Assembly: GCF_013149785.1 (NCBI RefSeq)
Contig: NZ_JABEZU010000001.1
Location: forward strand, 806,001 to 870,000
Length of the DNA stretch: 64,000 nucleotides
Direction of reading: 5' to 3'
Origin: Isoptericola halotolerans
GTDB lineage: Bacteria; Actinomycetota; Actinomycetes; Actinomycetales; Cellulomonadaceae
Part shown: positions 6,911-15,919 of the stretch, piece by piece
How positions within the stretch are numbered: position 1 is the first letter of the stretch
Layout: each line of letters opens with the position of its first letter
Made by a program: the position numbers and the translations under genes
The notes under the pieces: model-generated
Told to the model about the DNA's origin: nothing
Databases searched by the model: none
Seen by the model: only the letters and a program-made list of their open reading frames with translations

Positions 6911-7964
6911 GCGAGGTCGCAGCGCCGAGGTCGCCGTCGTCGTCGTCGGGCCCGGCCAGCCAGGAGTCGATGCCGGCCTGGAGGCGTCGCTGCGTGCCCT
7001 GCGAGGCGCGCGACGCCCGGACGGACGCGCGGGCGAGGTCGGCGAGCTCGGCGTCGCTGAACCCGTGCACGGTGCGCGCCGTCTCGTACTGCTCCACGAG
7101 GCGGGAGCCGAACAGCAGCGGGTCGTCGGCGCCGAGAGCGACCGTCGCCCCGGCGTCGACCAGTGCCCGCAACGGGACGTCGTGCTCGCGCTCGTAGACA
7201 CCCAGGCTCACGTTGGACGCGGGGCACACCTCGAGCGCCACCCCCGACTCCACCAGTGACCCGAGCAGTGCGGGGTCCTCCACGGACCGGACCCCGTGGC
7301 CCAACCGGTCGGGAGCCAGCGCGCCGAGCACCTCCTGGACGTGGGCGGGGCCCAGGAGCTCGCCGCCGTGGGGCACCGAGGCGAGCCCCGCCCGGCGGGC
7401 GATGCGGAAGGCGTGCGCGAACTGCTCGGTGTCCCCGCGCCGTTCGTCGTTGCTCAGACCGAAGCCGACGACCTCGCCGGGACCGTCACCGGCGTACCGG
7501 GCGGCGAGCCTGGCCAGCGTGCGGGCGTCGAGGGGGTGCCGCATGCGGGAGGCGGCCACGACGACGGCGACCTCGACACCGTGCCGGGCGCTCGCGGCCC
7601 GTGCCTCGTCCAGCACGATCTCGACCGCAGGGGTGATGCCCCCGACGAACGGCGCGTACGACGTCGGGTCCACCTGGATCTCCAGGCGTCCCGAACCTTC
7701 GGCGGCGTCGTCCGCGGCGGCCTCGTCGACCAGTCGGCGCATGTCGGCCTCGGAGCGCACGCAGTGCCGTGCCGCGTCGTACAGCCGCTGGAACCGGAAC
7801 CACCCGCGTTCGTCGGCCGGCACCCGCAGGGCGACACCGTCGGTGAGCGCGGACGGCAGCCCCATCCCGTGCTCGACGGACATCTCGCGCAGGGACGACA
7901 GTCGCAGCGAACCGGTGAAGTGCAGGTGCAGGTGGGCCTTCGGGAGCTTCGCCAGGTCACGCAT
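6879..7964 (-). CDS. add: adenosine deaminase family protein
   Basis: A 361-residue TIM-barrel amidohydrolase of the adenosine/AMP deaminase family, which hydrolyses adenosine to inosine with a metal. The N-terminal metal site KAHLHLHFTGSLR is present, though the usual H-L-D/E is H-L-H here. Further motifs are PHGGE (metal His and catalytic Glu neighbourhood), DRLGHGVRS (catalytic His) and GADDPLLFGS (metal and catalytic Asp pair). The C-terminus ends in a Ser/Thr tail overlapping the putative operator of the next operon. It lies alone between two regulatory operons on the same strand, 20 bp downstream of the NarL-type regulator stop. Family assignment is strong; the preferred base could be adenosine or a related purine, and the gene symbol is provisional. 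Confidence 0.85.
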   Translation of the reverse strand: MRDLAKLPKAHLHLHFTGSLRLSSLREMSVEHGMGLPSALTDGVALRVPADERGWFRFQRLYDAARHCVRSEADMRRLVDEAAADDAAEGSGRLEIQVDPTSYAPFVGGITPAVEIVLDEARAASARHGVEVAVVVAASRMRHPLDARTLARLAARYAGDGPGEVVGFGLSNDERRGDTEQFAHAFRIARRAGLASVPHGGELLGPAHVQEVLGALAPDRLGHGVRSVEDPALLGSLVESGVALEVCPASNVSLGVYEREHDVPLRALVDAGATVALGADDPLLFGSRLVEQYETARTVHGFSDAELADLARASVRASRASQGTQRRLQAGIDSWLAGPDDDDGDLGAATSLSSASHRTTG

Positions 7965-7983
7965 CCGCTCAGTCTGGCACCCC

Positions 7984-8610
7984 TCAGGTGAGCCAGCCGC
8001 GCCGGCGTGCCACGGCCACGGCCGCTGTGCGGTCGTCCACCCCGAGCTTGGCGAAGGCGCGCAGGAGGTGCGTCTTCACGGTCGCCTCGGCGATGAACAG
8101 CTCTCGCCCGATCGCGACGTTCGACAACCCGCGCTCCACGAGCCGCAGCACCTCGGCCTCCCGCGGGGTCGGGCGCGCCTCCGCCGTGCGGACGGACGTC
8201 ACCAGTCGCGTCGCCACCGACGGCGCCAGCACCGTCTCGCCGCGCGCCGCGGCCCGCACCCCGGCGACGAGCGTCGCCCGCGGCGTGTCCTTGAGCAGGT
8301 AGCCGGTGGCGCCGGCCTCGACCGCTCGCAGGATGTCGGCGTCCGTGTCGTAGGTGGTGAGCACGACGACGCGCGGCCCCGCGGGCGAGCCCCGGACGAT
8401 CCGATCGGTCGCGCCGACGCCGTCGAGCACGGGCATCCGCAGGTCCATGAGCACGACGTCGGGGGTGAGCTCGCGGGCCAGGGCCACCGCCTGCTCGCCG
8501 TCGGGCGCCTCCCCGACGATCTCGACGTCGGGTTCGCCGGCCAGCATCCCGACGATGCCCGAGCGGACCACGGGATGGTCGTCGGCGACGAGGACGCGGA
8601 TCGCCGTCAC
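7984..8610 (-). CDS. NarL/LuxR-family response regulator
   Basis: A 208-residue regulator: receiver domain with VLVADDHPVVRSG, phospho-acceptor Asp in VVLMDLRMP (near residue 55) and a conserved Lys in GYLLKDTP. A C-terminal LuxR-type helix-turn-helix follows (TPREAEVLRLVERGLSNVAIGRELFIAEATVKTHLLRAF in two segments). The GTG start overlaps the kinase stop by 4 bases. It ends an operon of ABC ATPase, ABC-2 permease and histidine kinase, so it probably controls that exporter in response to a compound or membrane perturbation. Confidence 0.95.
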   Translation of the reverse strand: MTAIRVLVADDHPVVRSGIVGMLAGEPDVEIVGEAPDGEQAVALARELTPDVVLMDLRMPVLDGVGATDRIVRGSPAGPRVVVLTTYDTDADILRAVEAGATGYLLKDTPRATLVAGVRAAARGETVLAPSVATRLVTSVRTAEARPTPREAEVLRLVERGLSNVAIGRELFIAEATVKTHLLRAFAKLGVDDRTAAVAVARRRGWLT

Positions 8611-9848
8611 GACGGGACCACCGGCAGCCGGACCTGGAGCCGGGTTCCCCGGGTGGGTGCCGGACCGATCTCGAGCGCACCCCCGGCCGCTGCGGCGCGC
8701 TCGCGCATACCCGTCAGCCCGAAGCCCTCGGAGAACTGCGGGGGCAGCCCCCGGCCGTCGTCCGACACCTCGAGCTCGACGCCACCGTGGGGGTGGGTGA
8801 GCCGGACCGTGACGGCGGACGCCCCGGCATGCCGACGGACGTTCGTGAGCGCCTCCTGCGCCGCGCGCAGCAGGACGACGTCGGTCGTCGGGTCGACCGC
8901 ACCGCCGTCGTCGGACGTGACGACCGGGCTCCCGACGTCGATCCGCACCGCGGTGCCCGTCTCGGCGGTGAACCGGTCCGCGAGGCGTCGCAGGGCCTCC
9001 GGCAGGGTCGAGCCCTGCAGCGGCACCGGCGCGAACGCCGCGACCAGTCCGCGTGCCTCGGCCAGGTTCTCCCTGCCGGTCGCCTCGATGAGGCCGAGCC
9101 GTTCGCGGGCGGTCGTCTCCTCGCCCCGGTCGAGCGCCGCCGAGGCGGCCTGCGCCTGCATCACGACACTCGTGAACCCCTGGGCGAGGGTGTCGTGGAT
9201 CTCGCGGGCCATGCGCTCGCGCTCGGCGGCGACCCCTGCCGAGTGGTGCGTCTGTGCGAGCTGGGCCTGCGTGGCCCGGAGCTCGCGCAACAGCTGGGCC
9301 CGCTCGTCGGAGCGTCGCATCCAGGTCGCGGTCCAGAGCCCGAGCGTCAGCGCGAAGGCGAGGGCGACGGCCATCTGCGGTGCCGCCGCGAGCAGCCCCT
9401 GCGAGGAGAACCCCGCCTCGTAGGCGAGCCCGAACGTCGTGGCCACGGCCAGCGCCACGGACGCGAGGACGGCCCGGCGGGGAGGCTCGAGCAGCATCCA
9501 GAGCTGGGTGAACGCGCCGAACAGCAGGAAGGTCGCCAGGCCGCCCTGGGACACGGCGACAGCGGTCGCGACGACGAGCACCGGCACGTAGGTCAGGGCG
9601 CGGCGCTGGTCCCGCGACCGTGCCGCCGGGGCGCCCCAGGCCGTGTAGGCGGCGAGGATGGTCGCCATCGCCCCGTAGGCGACCCACAGCTCCCGGCCCG
9701 ACTGACCGCTCAGGGGCAGGGCGACTGCGGTGAGCAGGACGATCGCGACGAAGGCGACGTCCCACCAGATCACCTGCCGGTCCCAGTCGTCGGTGTCGTC
9801 CGGCGGGTCGGCGACGAGGTCGGGAGCCTCCTGGTCAGCCGTCGTCAC
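8607..9848 (-). CDS. NarL-type sensor histidine kinase (HisKA_3)
   Basis: A 413-residue kinase from the GTG that overlaps the permease end by 14 bases; longer starts would run further into the permease and were not used. About five or six hydrophobic helices fill residues 25-175 with almost no extracytoplasmic loop, as in intramembrane-sensing kinases of the LiaS/DesK kind. The HisKA_3 box is EREIHDTLAQGFTSVV-like, with His218. A short HATPase domain carries TNVRRHAGA, VSDDGRGLP and GFGLTGMRERA. Gene order with an ABC-2 transporter suggests sensing of membrane-active compounds or lipid state. Confidence 0.93.
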   Translation of the reverse strand: MTTADQEAPDLVADPPDDTDDWDRQVIWWDVAFVAIVLLTAVALPLSGQSGRELWVAYGAMATILAAYTAWGAPAARSRDQRRALTYVPVLVVATAVAVSQGGLATFLLFGAFTQLWMLLEPPRRAVLASVALAVATTFGLAYEAGFSSQGLLAAAPQMAVALAFALTLGLWTATWMRRSDERAQLLRELRATQAQLAQTHHSAGVAAERERMAREIHDTLAQGFTSVVMQAQAASAALDRGEETTARERLGLIEATGRENLAEARGLVAAFAPVPLQGSTLPEALRRLADRFTAETGTAVRIDVGSPVVTSDDGGAVDPTTDVVLLRAAQEALTNVRRHAGASAVTVRLTHPHGGVELEVSDDGRGLPPQFSEGFGLTGMRERAAAAGGALEIGPAPTRGTRLQVRLPVVPS

Positions 9849-10692
9849 GGCGCCGCCACCGGAACGTGCGGACCCCGACCACGAGCGAGACGACCAGCCA
9901 TGCGGCCAGTACAGCAGCCGTCGCACCGTGCTGCCAGGTGCCGGCCACCTCGAGCGCCTGGGCGTCGTCGGGCAGGAAGACCGATCGCATGCCCTGCGCC
10001 ATCCACTTCAGCGGGAAGACCGAGGCCACCGTCTGCATCCAGGACGGCAGGGCGAAGAACGCGAAGAAGACCCCGGAGACGAACTGCAGCACCAGGACGA
10101 CCGGGGTGACGACGGCGGTCGCGGACCTCCCGGACCGCGGCAGCGTGGAGAACGCCACCCCGCAGACCGTGCCCGTGGCGGTGCCGAGCACGAACACCCA
10201 GGCGAACGTCGCCCACGACGAGACGTCGGCCGGCATCGGCACGTCGTAGACCGTCGCGGCGAGCACGAGCAGCAGCGACGTCTGCACCACCGTGGTGAGC
10301 AGGACGAGCCCGATCTTGCCGTAGAAGTAGCTGAGCGCCGGCAGGGGCGTCGCGCGCAGGCGTTTGAGGGTGCCGTCGTCGCGCTCGACCGCGATGGAGA
10401 TCGCCAGCGACTGGAAGCTCGTCAGCATGACGCCGGTCGCGACCATCCCCGGCAGGAAGTACTGCGCGAACGGCACGCCGTAGCCGTCTGCGCCCTGGTC
10501 CTGGCCGCTGAAGACCGTCGCGAAGATCGCCATCATGATGAGCGGGTAGGAGAAGATGAAGATCACCGCGTCGCGCTCGCGGAAGAACGCGCGCAGCTCG
10601 ATGCCCGTCCGGTCGGCCCCGAGCCGTGCGGCGGACGGCAGGCGGGGGTGGGCCGCGGTCGCCGCCCGGTTCGTAGGTGCGGTGGCGCTCAT
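9835..10692 (-). CDS. ABC-2 type transporter permease
   Basis: A 285-residue integral membrane protein with about six helices: one near residue 45 (AVIFIFSYPLIMMAIF) and the rest between 100 and 275. It has the ABC-2 pattern, with a first helix, a large loop containing a GMVATGVMLTSFQSLAISIAVERDDGTLKRLRATPLP block, and a cluster of C-terminal helices. The block ERDDGTLKRLRATP is characteristic of daunorubicin-resistance-type permeases (DrrB). The start ATG overlaps the ATPase stop (ATGA). It would form the channel for the adjacent ATPase, exporting a hydrophobic molecule or drug; substrate unknown. Confidence 0.92.
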   Translation of the reverse strand: MSATAPTNRAATAAHPRLPSAARLGADRTGIELRAFFRERDAVIFIFSYPLIMMAIFATVFSGQDQGADGYGVPFAQYFLPGMVATGVMLTSFQSLAISIAVERDDGTLKRLRATPLPALSYFYGKIGLVLLTTVVQTSLLLVLAATVYDVPMPADVSSWATFAWVFVLGTATGTVCGVAFSTLPRSGRSATAVVTPVVLVLQFVSGVFFAFFALPSWMQTVASVFPLKWMAQGMRSVFLPDDAQALEVAGTWQHGATAAVLAAWLVVSLVVGVRTFRWRRRDDG

Positions 10693-11576
10693 CGCGCGAC
10701 CTCCTCGGTGGTTGCTCCGACGAGCTCGAGGTACACGTCCTCGAGGCTCGGTCGTACGACCTGCAGCCCGGGTACCTCGCCGTCGGGTGCGGTGCTCGCA
10801 GCCAGCTCGTGGACCAGTCGCGTGGGACGGTCGGTGCGCTCGCTCCGGGTGCTGCCGTCGGCCCCGGTCCAGCGCACGACGGGGCGCCGGGCCTGCGGCC
10901 CGCCGAGCGCGTCGGGGGTGTCGAGGGCGACCAGGCGGCCGTCGCGCACGACCGCGACGCGGTCGGCGAGGTGTGCGGCCTCGTCGAGGTAGTGGGTGGT
11001 CAGCAGGATCGTCGTGCCACCGTCGCGCAGCGAGCGGACGAGCTCCCAGAACGAGCGACGGGCCTGGGGGTCGAAGCCGGTGGTCGGCTCGTCGAGGAAG
11101 AGCAGCTCGGGGCGGCCCACGATCCCGAGGGCGACGTCCAGCCGGCGACGCTGGCCGCCCGAGAGCTGGCGGGCGCGCGTGGACCCCTTCTCCCGCAGCC
11201 CGACGGCGTCGATCACCTCCTCGGGGTCCTGCCCGGCCGGGTAGAACCCGGCGAAGTGGTGCACGAGCTCGCGGACGGTCAGCTCGACCTGGTCGCGAGA
11301 GTCCTGCAGGACGACCCCGAGGCGGCTGCGCCAGGCGCGCCCGCCGGACGCCGGGTCCTGGCCGAGCACGGTGACCTCGCCCGCGTCCCGGCTGCGAAAA
11401 CCCTCGAGGATCTCGACGGTGGTCGTCTTCCCCGCTCCGTTGGGGCCGAGGACGGCGAAGATCTCGCCCTGCTCGACACGAAGGTCGAGGCCGTCGACCG
11501 CCTGCTTGGTGCCGTAGCGCTTGCGCAGGCCGAGACCCTCGATGACGGGCGCGCCCTGGCGTCGTGGTGTGTCCAT
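10689..11576 (-). CDS. ABC transporter ATP-binding protein (DrrA-like)
   Basis: A 295-residue ATPase. Walker A GPNGAGKTT (44-52), Q-loop region VVLQDSRDQ, signature LSGGQRRR, Walker B ELLFLDEPTTGFDP and switch His in LLTTHYLDEAAHLADR are all present. A C-terminal extension of about 80 residues follows the nucleotide-binding domain, as in drug-exporting ATPases of the DrrA class. First gene of the exporter/two-component operon. The ATG at 11576 has a GGGTGGG ribosome site. It lies divergent from the tRNA-Trp gene, about 180 bp away. Confidence 0.95.
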   Translation of the reverse strand: MDTPRRQGAPVIEGLGLRKRYGTKQAVDGLDLRVEQGEIFAVLGPNGAGKTTTVEILEGFRSRDAGEVTVLGQDPASGGRAWRSRLGVVLQDSRDQVELTVRELVHHFAGFYPAGQDPEEVIDAVGLREKGSTRARQLSGGQRRRLDVALGIVGRPELLFLDEPTTGFDPQARRSFWELVRSLRDGGTTILLTTHYLDEAAHLADRVAVVRDGRLVALDTPDALGGPQARRPVVRWTGADGSTRSERTDRPTRLVHELAASTAPDGEVPGLQVVRPSLEDVYLELVGATTEEVAR

Positions 11577-11656
11577 GGACCCACCCTGCTGCGGGCGTGG
11601 GTCCCGGCGGGACGACCGTCCGGTGGCACCTCGCGTCCACCGACCGGTGGACGTGG

Positions 11657-11686
11657 TTCGACCCACGGCGCCGCTTCGCGTACAGT
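11657..11686 (+). promoter_or_regulatory. probable promoter for tRNA-Trp and secE-nusG
   Basis: TTCGAC, an 18-bp spacer and TACAGT resemble a sigma70-type promoter and lie about 75 bp upstream of the tRNA. No nearer candidate was seen. Confidence 0.4.
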
Positions 11687-11759
11687 TGTCCCTCGGTGGT
11701 TGACGGCCGCCATGCTGGACCGCGCCCTCGGGCGTGAGCCTGGTCGCCGTCGGGCACGA

Positions 11760-11835
11760 AGGGTAGTGGCGCAATTGGTAGCGCAGCGGTCTCCAAAACC
11801 GCAGGTTGCAGGTTCGAGTCCTGTCTACCCTGCCA
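11760..11835 (+). tRNA. trnW: tRNA-Trp (anticodon CCA)
   Basis: A 76-nt cloverleaf including an encoded 3' CCA. Acceptor arm AGGGTAG pairs with CTACCCT, followed by discriminator G. The D-loop has the AATTGGTAG block. The anticodon loop TCTCCAAAA carries CCA. The T arm has GGTTCGAGTCC. Its place just upstream of secE-nusG is common in actinobacteria. Confidence 0.97.
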
Positions 11836-11970
11836 GCGTGATCCCCCGCGGGGCCGCGCGCAGCGGGGCCATGCGACACGTGTGACCCGGAACGCCAGGA
11901 GTCTGTGCCGTGGGTGCGTCGCCGGCAGGCGGCGTGGCTGCGGTGTGATCGCGAAACGGGGTAGGTCGAA

Positions 11971-12225
11971 GTGAGCGAGTCGCCGGCTGAGGCCGCTGGG
12001 ACGCACGACGCCGGAGCAGGCAAGGAGCGTCGCAATGTCTTTGCCCGCATCGCGCTGTTCGTCCGTCAGGTGGTGGGCGAGCTCCGCAAGGTGGTCACCC
12101 CGACCCGGTCGGAGCTGATCAACTACACGATCGTCGTGATCGTGTTCGTCACGGTGGCGATGCTGTTCGTCACCGCGCTCGACCTCGTCGTCGGCCAGGG
12201 TGCCGGCTGGCTCTTCGGGAACTGA
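11971..12225 (+). CDS. secE: preprotein translocase subunit SecE
   Basis: An 84-residue single-span subunit of the SecYEG protein-export channel. A charged N-terminus of about 25 residues is followed by the amphipathic segment [20 protein letters not shown] and one membrane helix ([23 protein letters not shown]). This is the minimal one-helix SecE of Gram-positives. The GTG start was chosen because it lies in the only frame with this organisation. The gene is followed by nusG, the conserved order. Confidence 0.95.
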   Translation: MSESPAEAAGTHDAGAGKERRNVFARIALFVRQVVGELRKVVTPTRSELINYTIVVIVFVTVAMLFVTALDLVVGQGAGWLFGN

Positions 12226-12290
12226 TCCCGACCAGCTGCCGGCCCGCCCGGGTCGCAACCCACATCCGAAGTCAGAAAGCAGGTTGGTTC

Positions 12291-13097
12291 GTGTCCCAGG
12301 ATCCTCTGGAGCAGGCCGAGAACGTCGACCCCACGCAGCCCGACGCCCCCGGCGTCGAGGCTGACCTCGACGTGCCCGGGACCGAGGAGGACGCCGAGGC
12401 CGCGGCCGACGACGTCACCGACGCAGAGTCGGACGAGGACGCCGAGACCGCTGCTGACGACGTCACCGCGGAGATCGAGGACCCCGCCGAGGAGCTGAAG
12501 CGCACGCTGCGCGGACAGTTCGGCGACTGGTACGTCATCCACTCCTACGCCGGGTACGAGAACCGCGTGAAGGCCAACCTGGAGAACCGCATCCAGAGCC
12601 TGAACATGGAGGACTACATCTTCCAGGTCGAGGTCCCCATGGAGGAGGTGACCGAGATCAAGAACGCGCAGAAGAAGACCGTGCGCCGTGTCCGCATCCC
12701 CGGTTACGTCCTCGTGCGCATGGACCTCACCGACGAGTCGTGGGGCGCCGTGCGGCACACCCCGGGCGTCACGGGCTTCGTCGGCCACACCCACCAGCCC
12801 GTCCCGCTGTCGCTGGACGAGGTCTTCGGGATGCTGGCTCCGACCATGCTCGAGGAAGCGCCCGCCAAGCAGGCGACCGCCGGCGCCACCGGCGCGCAGG
12901 GCGCGTCCGCGCGTCCTTCCATCGAGGTCGACTTCGAGGTCGGCGAGTCGGTCACCGTCACGGACGGACCCTTCGACACGCTGCCCGCCACGATCTCCGA
13001 GATCAACGCCGAGGCCCAGAAGCTCAAGGTCCTCGTCACCATCTTCGGCCGGGAGACCCCGGTCGAGCTGTCGTTCAACCAGGTCGCCAAGATCTGA
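12291..13097 (+). CDS. nusG: transcription termination/antitermination factor NusG
   Basis: A 268-residue factor that binds RNA polymerase and links it to Rho or to the leading ribosome. The first 75 residues are an acidic Ala/Asp/Glu-rich extension seen in actinobacterial NusG. The NGN domain starts at [17 protein letters not shown] and runs to LDEVFGML; after an Ala/Gly-rich linker comes the KOW domain ([16 protein letters not shown], ending SFNQVAKI). The GTG start has an AGCAGG site upstream. Confidence 0.95.
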   Translation: MSQDPLEQAENVDPTQPDAPGVEADLDVPGTEEDAEAAADDVTDAESDEDAETAADDVTAEIEDPAEELKRTLRGQFGDWYVIHSYAGYENRVKANLENRIQSLNMEDYIFQVEVPMEEVTEIKNAQKKTVRRVRIPGYVLVRMDLTDESWGAVRHTPGVTGFVGHTHQPVPLSLDEVFGMLAPTMLEEAPAKQATAGATGAQGASARPSIEVDFEVGESVTVTDGPFDTLPATISEINAEAQKLKVLVTIFGRETPVELSFNQVAKI

Positions 13098-13190
13098 CCG
13101 GGGTGCCGGGTCCCCGGCGCCTCGTGAACGGCTTCATGCAACCGGGTCATCGCCCACGGCGTCGGCCCTGACACAGGAAGGGGATGCACC

Positions 13191-13622
13191 ATGCCTCCCA
13201 AGAAGAAGGTCTCCGGCCTCATCAAGCTCCAGATCCAGGCCGGGGCCGCGAACCCCGCCCCGCCGATCGGCCCCGCGCTGGGTCAGCACGGCGTGAACAT
13301 CATGGAGTTCTGCAAGGCCTACAACGCGGCCACCGAGTCGCAGCGCGGCAACGTGGTCCCGGTGGAGATCACGGTCTACGAGGACCGCTCCTTCACCTTC
13401 ATCACGAAGACCCCGCCGGCCGCGGAGCTCATCAAGAAGGCCGCCGGTGTCGCCAAGGGTTCGGCGACGCCGCACACGACCAAGGTCGCCCAGCTCACCC
13501 AGGACCAGGTCCGGGAGATCGCGGAGACCAAGATGCCGGACATCAACGCGAACGACATCGAGGCCGCGAAGAAGATCATCGCCGGCACCGCTCGTTCCAT
13601 GGGCATCACCGTCGCGGAGTGA
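13191..13622 (+). CDS. rplK: 50S ribosomal protein L11
   Basis: A 143-residue protein of the GTPase-associated centre, binding the thiostrepton loop of 23S rRNA. The N-terminal proline-rich switch [17 protein letters not shown] and [16 protein letters not shown] are typical, and the C-terminal rRNA-binding domain includes a [16 protein letters not shown]-like segment. Full length for the family. The ATG follows an AGGAAGGGGA site. It starts the L11-L1 unit. Confidence 0.97.
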   Translation: MPPKKKVSGLIKLQIQAGAANPAPPIGPALGQHGVNIMEFCKAYNAATESQRGNVVPVEITVYEDRSFTFITKTPPAAELIKKAAGVAKGSATPHTTKVAQLTQDQVREIAETKMPDINANDIEAAKKIIAGTARSMGITVAE

Positions 13623-13677
13623 CGGAGCGCAGGCGGAGGTAGGACGAGCACAGCGAGTCCTGCCGAAGCCGAGCGCG

Positions 13678-13713
13678 GTCGCTGCGCGACAGCAGGAACC
13701 GTCGCGCAGCGAC
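13678..13713 (+). promoter_or_regulatory. 13-bp hairpin in the rplK-rplA spacer
   Basis: GTCGCTGCGCGAC pairs perfectly with GTCGCGCAGCGAC across a 10-nt loop, in the 173-base gap between rplK and rplA. L1 is known in other bacteria to repress its own operon by binding an mRNA mimic of its rRNA site; whether this hairpin plays that part is untested. It could also be an attenuator. Confidence 0.4.
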
Positions 13714-13795
13714 ACCTCAAGACCCGGCGACAGCCGCCGGGCACGTGGGAGGGTCTGCGCAGACCCGTCGACCACGACTGCAGAAGGAGAAGCAG

Positions 13796-14503
13796 ATGGC
13801 ACAGCGCAGCAAGGCGTACCGCGCCGCCGCGGCGAAGATCGACCGCGACAACCAGTACACGCCCCTCGAGGCCGTGAAGATCGCCAAGGAGACCGCCTCC
13901 ACGAAGTCGGACGCGACCCTCGAGGTCGTCTTCCGTCTCGGCGTGGACCCGCGCAAGGCGGACCAGCTGGTCCGTGGCACGGTCAACCTGCCCCACGGCA
14001 CGGGCAAGACGGCCCGCGTGATCGTCTTCGCCAACGGTCCGAAGGCGGAGGAGGCCATCGCGGCCGGTGCCGACGAGGTCGGCGGTGACGAGCTCATCGC
14101 GAAGGTCGCCGGTGGCTACACCGACTTCGACGCGGCCGTGGCCACGCCGGACCTCATGGGCAAGGTCGGTCGTCTCGGCAAGGTCCTCGGTCCTCGTGGC
14201 CTCATGCCGAACCCGAAGACCGGCACCGTGACCATGGACGTCACCAAGGCCGTGTCCGACATCAAGGGCGGCAAGATCGAGTTCCGCGTCGACAAGCACT
14301 CGAACCTCCACTTCATCATCGGCAAGGCCTCGTTCTCCGAGGAGCAGCTGGTGGAGAACTACGGTGCCGCCCTCGACGAGGTCCTGCGGCTCAAGCCGTC
14401 GTCCTCGAAGGGCCGCTACATCACGAAGGCGACGCTCGCGACGACGTTCGGTCCGGGGATCCCCCTCGACCAGTCGCGCACCACGCGCCTGATGGAGAGC
14501 TGA
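13796..14503 (+). CDS. rplA: 50S ribosomal protein L1
   Basis: A 235-residue protein of the L1 stalk, which moves with deacyl-tRNA at the E site. The ATG at 13796 ([16 protein letters not shown]) has an AGAAGGAGAAG ribosome site at ideal spacing. Recognisable blocks are [22 protein letters not shown] and [15 protein letters not shown], the RNA-contacting signature. A strong hairpin follows the stop, ending the L11-L1 unit before the sigma/protease module. Confidence 0.97.
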   Translation: MAQRSKAYRAAAAKIDRDNQYTPLEAVKIAKETASTKSDATLEVVFRLGVDPRKADQLVRGTVNLPHGTGKTARVIVFANGPKAEEAIAAGADEVGGDELIAKVAGGYTDFDAAVATPDLMGKVGRLGKVLGPRGLMPNPKTGTVTMDVTKAVSDIKGGKIEFRVDKHSNLHFIIGKASFSEEQLVENYGAALDEVLRLKPSSSKGRYITKATLATTFGPGIPLDQSRTTRLMES

Positions 14504-14524
14504 GACAGCTTCCCGCACCACGAC

Positions 14525-14557
14525 GGCCCGGCACCCTCTCCGCGAGGGTGCCGGGCC
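14525..14557 (+). terminator. terminator after rplA
   Basis: A 14-bp perfect GC-rich stem (14525-14538 with 14544-14557) and a 5-nt loop lie 21 bases after the L1 stop. No T-run. It separates the ribosomal unit from the sigma/protease/CHAT module. Confidence 0.7.
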
Positions 14558-14761
14558 CTCGTCGTCCCTGGAGCAGATCCGTACGCGGTGTATCAGCGAG
14601 CCGCGAGCGCCCTCCCTTCCTGGTGACAGCGCTGATCGTGCGGAGGGTGAAATCTCATGGGTGGACCCGGGGCGCGCCGCGGGGCGTACCACGGCGCCCT
14701 AGGCTCGTGGCAGACCTCCGAGGCGCCCCGCGCCTCGGAGCACGAGGCCGCGCGAGGAGAG

Positions 14762-15370
14762 ATGACGAGTCCCGCTGAGACGGAGAGCCTGGGTGACCGC
14801 GCTGCGGCCGCCCTCGTCGGCTACCGCGAGGGCCACGCCGAGCTGATGAGCGAGTTCGTCCGCGAGGCGACGCCGATGCTGTGGCACACGGTGCGCGCCC
14901 AGGGTGTCCCGCGGGAGGTGGCCGACGACGTCGTGCAGCAGACCTGGGCCGCGCTCGTCGCGCACGTGGAGTCGATCACCGAGCCGCAGGCCACCCTCAA
15001 GTGGTTGCTGGTGACGGCCCGCCGTGCCGCGTGGGAGGCGGTGCGCAAGGGGCGTGCGGACGACCACCGGCGCACAGAGCTTCCGGACGACGACGCCGAC
15101 ACGGCTGCGACGCTGCCGGACACGGCGCCCGGCCCGGAGGCCGAGGTGCTGCGCGACGAGCGTGACCGGATGCTGTGGACCGCCCTGCAGCAGCTCCCGG
15201 GCCGTTGCCAGGAGCTGCTGCGTCTGGTGTCCCTCGCCGACCGTCCGGACTACCGCTCCATCTCCGCCGCGATCGGCATGCCGGTGGGGAGCATCGGCGC
15301 CACCCGGGGACGGTGCCTCGCCAAGCTGCGGGCCGTCCTCACCGAGCAGGGGGAGACCTCATGGACATGA
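14762..15370 (+). CDS. ECF-like RNA polymerase sigma factor, first gene of protease/CHAT module
   Basis: A 202-residue sigma70-family factor with only regions 2 and 4. Region 2 (about 28-95) has FVREATPMLWHTVRAQGVP, ADDVVQQTWAALV and the -10-reading block LKWLLVTARRAAWEAVRK. After an acidic linker, region 4 (about 140-195) has LPGRCQELLRLVSLADRPDYRSISAAIGMP followed by VGSIGATRGRCLAKLR, a standard helix-turn-helix. The ATG at 14762 follows GAGGAGAG. The 3' end overlaps the next start by 10 bases, so the two are coupled. Such sigma genes occur next to CHAT/protease genes in actinobacteria, from my memory of the family. Probable role: switching on this module or a stress regulon. Confidence 0.9.
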   Translation: MTSPAETESLGDRAAAALVGYREGHAELMSEFVREATPMLWHTVRAQGVPREVADDVVQQTWAALVAHVESITEPQATLKWLLVTARRAAWEAVRKGRADDHRRTELPDDDADTAATLPDTAPGPEAEVLRDERDRMLWTALQQLPGRCQELLRLVSLADRPDYRSISAAIGMPVGSIGATRGRCLAKLRAVLTEQGETSWT

Positions 15371-15861
15371 CCGACCTCGACGGCGTCGTGGGCGCCGACG
15401 ACCCGCTGGACGCCTCGGACGTCGCCCTGCTGGAGCGGGTGGCGGAGCTCAGCGGCCGGGTGGACCCCGTCCCGGAAGGGCTCGTGGAGCGGTCGCGCTT
15501 CGCCATGACGCTGGCGGGCCTGGAGTCGGAGGTGATGGAGCTCATGGTGCTCGAGGCGCCGGCCGGCACGGTGCGCAGCGATGCGCCACCCCTGGAGACC
15601 CGCACCATCACCTTCACGCACGAACGCCTCACGGTGATGATCGCCCTGTCACCCGGTGACGAGCCACGGACCGTGCGGGTCGACGGCTGGCTCGCCCCCG
15701 CAGAGACGTTGACGGTCGTGCTGCGCCGTCCGGACGGCGACCACCGCACCACCGCCGACGACGACGGCCGGTTCGTCCTGGAGAACGTCCCGCGCGGCCT
15801 GGCCAGCCTGCTCGTCGAGCAGGACGACCTCCCCATCACGACGCCCGTCATCGAGCTGTAG
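15361..15861 (+). CDS. carboxypeptidase-regulatory-like domain protein, candidate partner of the sigma factor
   Basis: A 166-residue protein without signal peptide or membrane helix. The N-terminal half is helical and acidic (DASDVALLERVAELSGRV, DPVPEGLVERSRFAMTLAGL, ESEVMELMVLE). The C-terminal 75 residues look like a beta-sandwich of the carboxypeptidase-regulatory type, with VDGWLAPAETLTVVLRRPDG, DDGRFVLENVPRGLASLLVE and a hydrophobic end. The start ATG-GAC-ATG overlaps the sigma stop and follows GGGGGAG. Position directly after a sigma gene suggests an anti-sigma or adaptor, but no zinc-binding HxxxCxxC motif is visible, so this is inference. I do not recognise a characterised homologue. 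Confidence 0.7.
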   Translation: MDMTDLDGVVGADDPLDASDVALLERVAELSGRVDPVPEGLVERSRFAMTLAGLESEVMELMVLEAPAGTVRSDAPPLETRTITFTHERLTVMIALSPGDEPRTVRVDGWLAPAETLTVVLRRPDGDHRTTADDDGRFVLENVPRGLASLLVEQDDLPITTPVIEL

Positions 15862-15919
15862 ACCCGAGCACCCTGTCTGACCTGCGGGCGCGAGCGTGCC
15901 CGACACCGAGGAGGAGCAC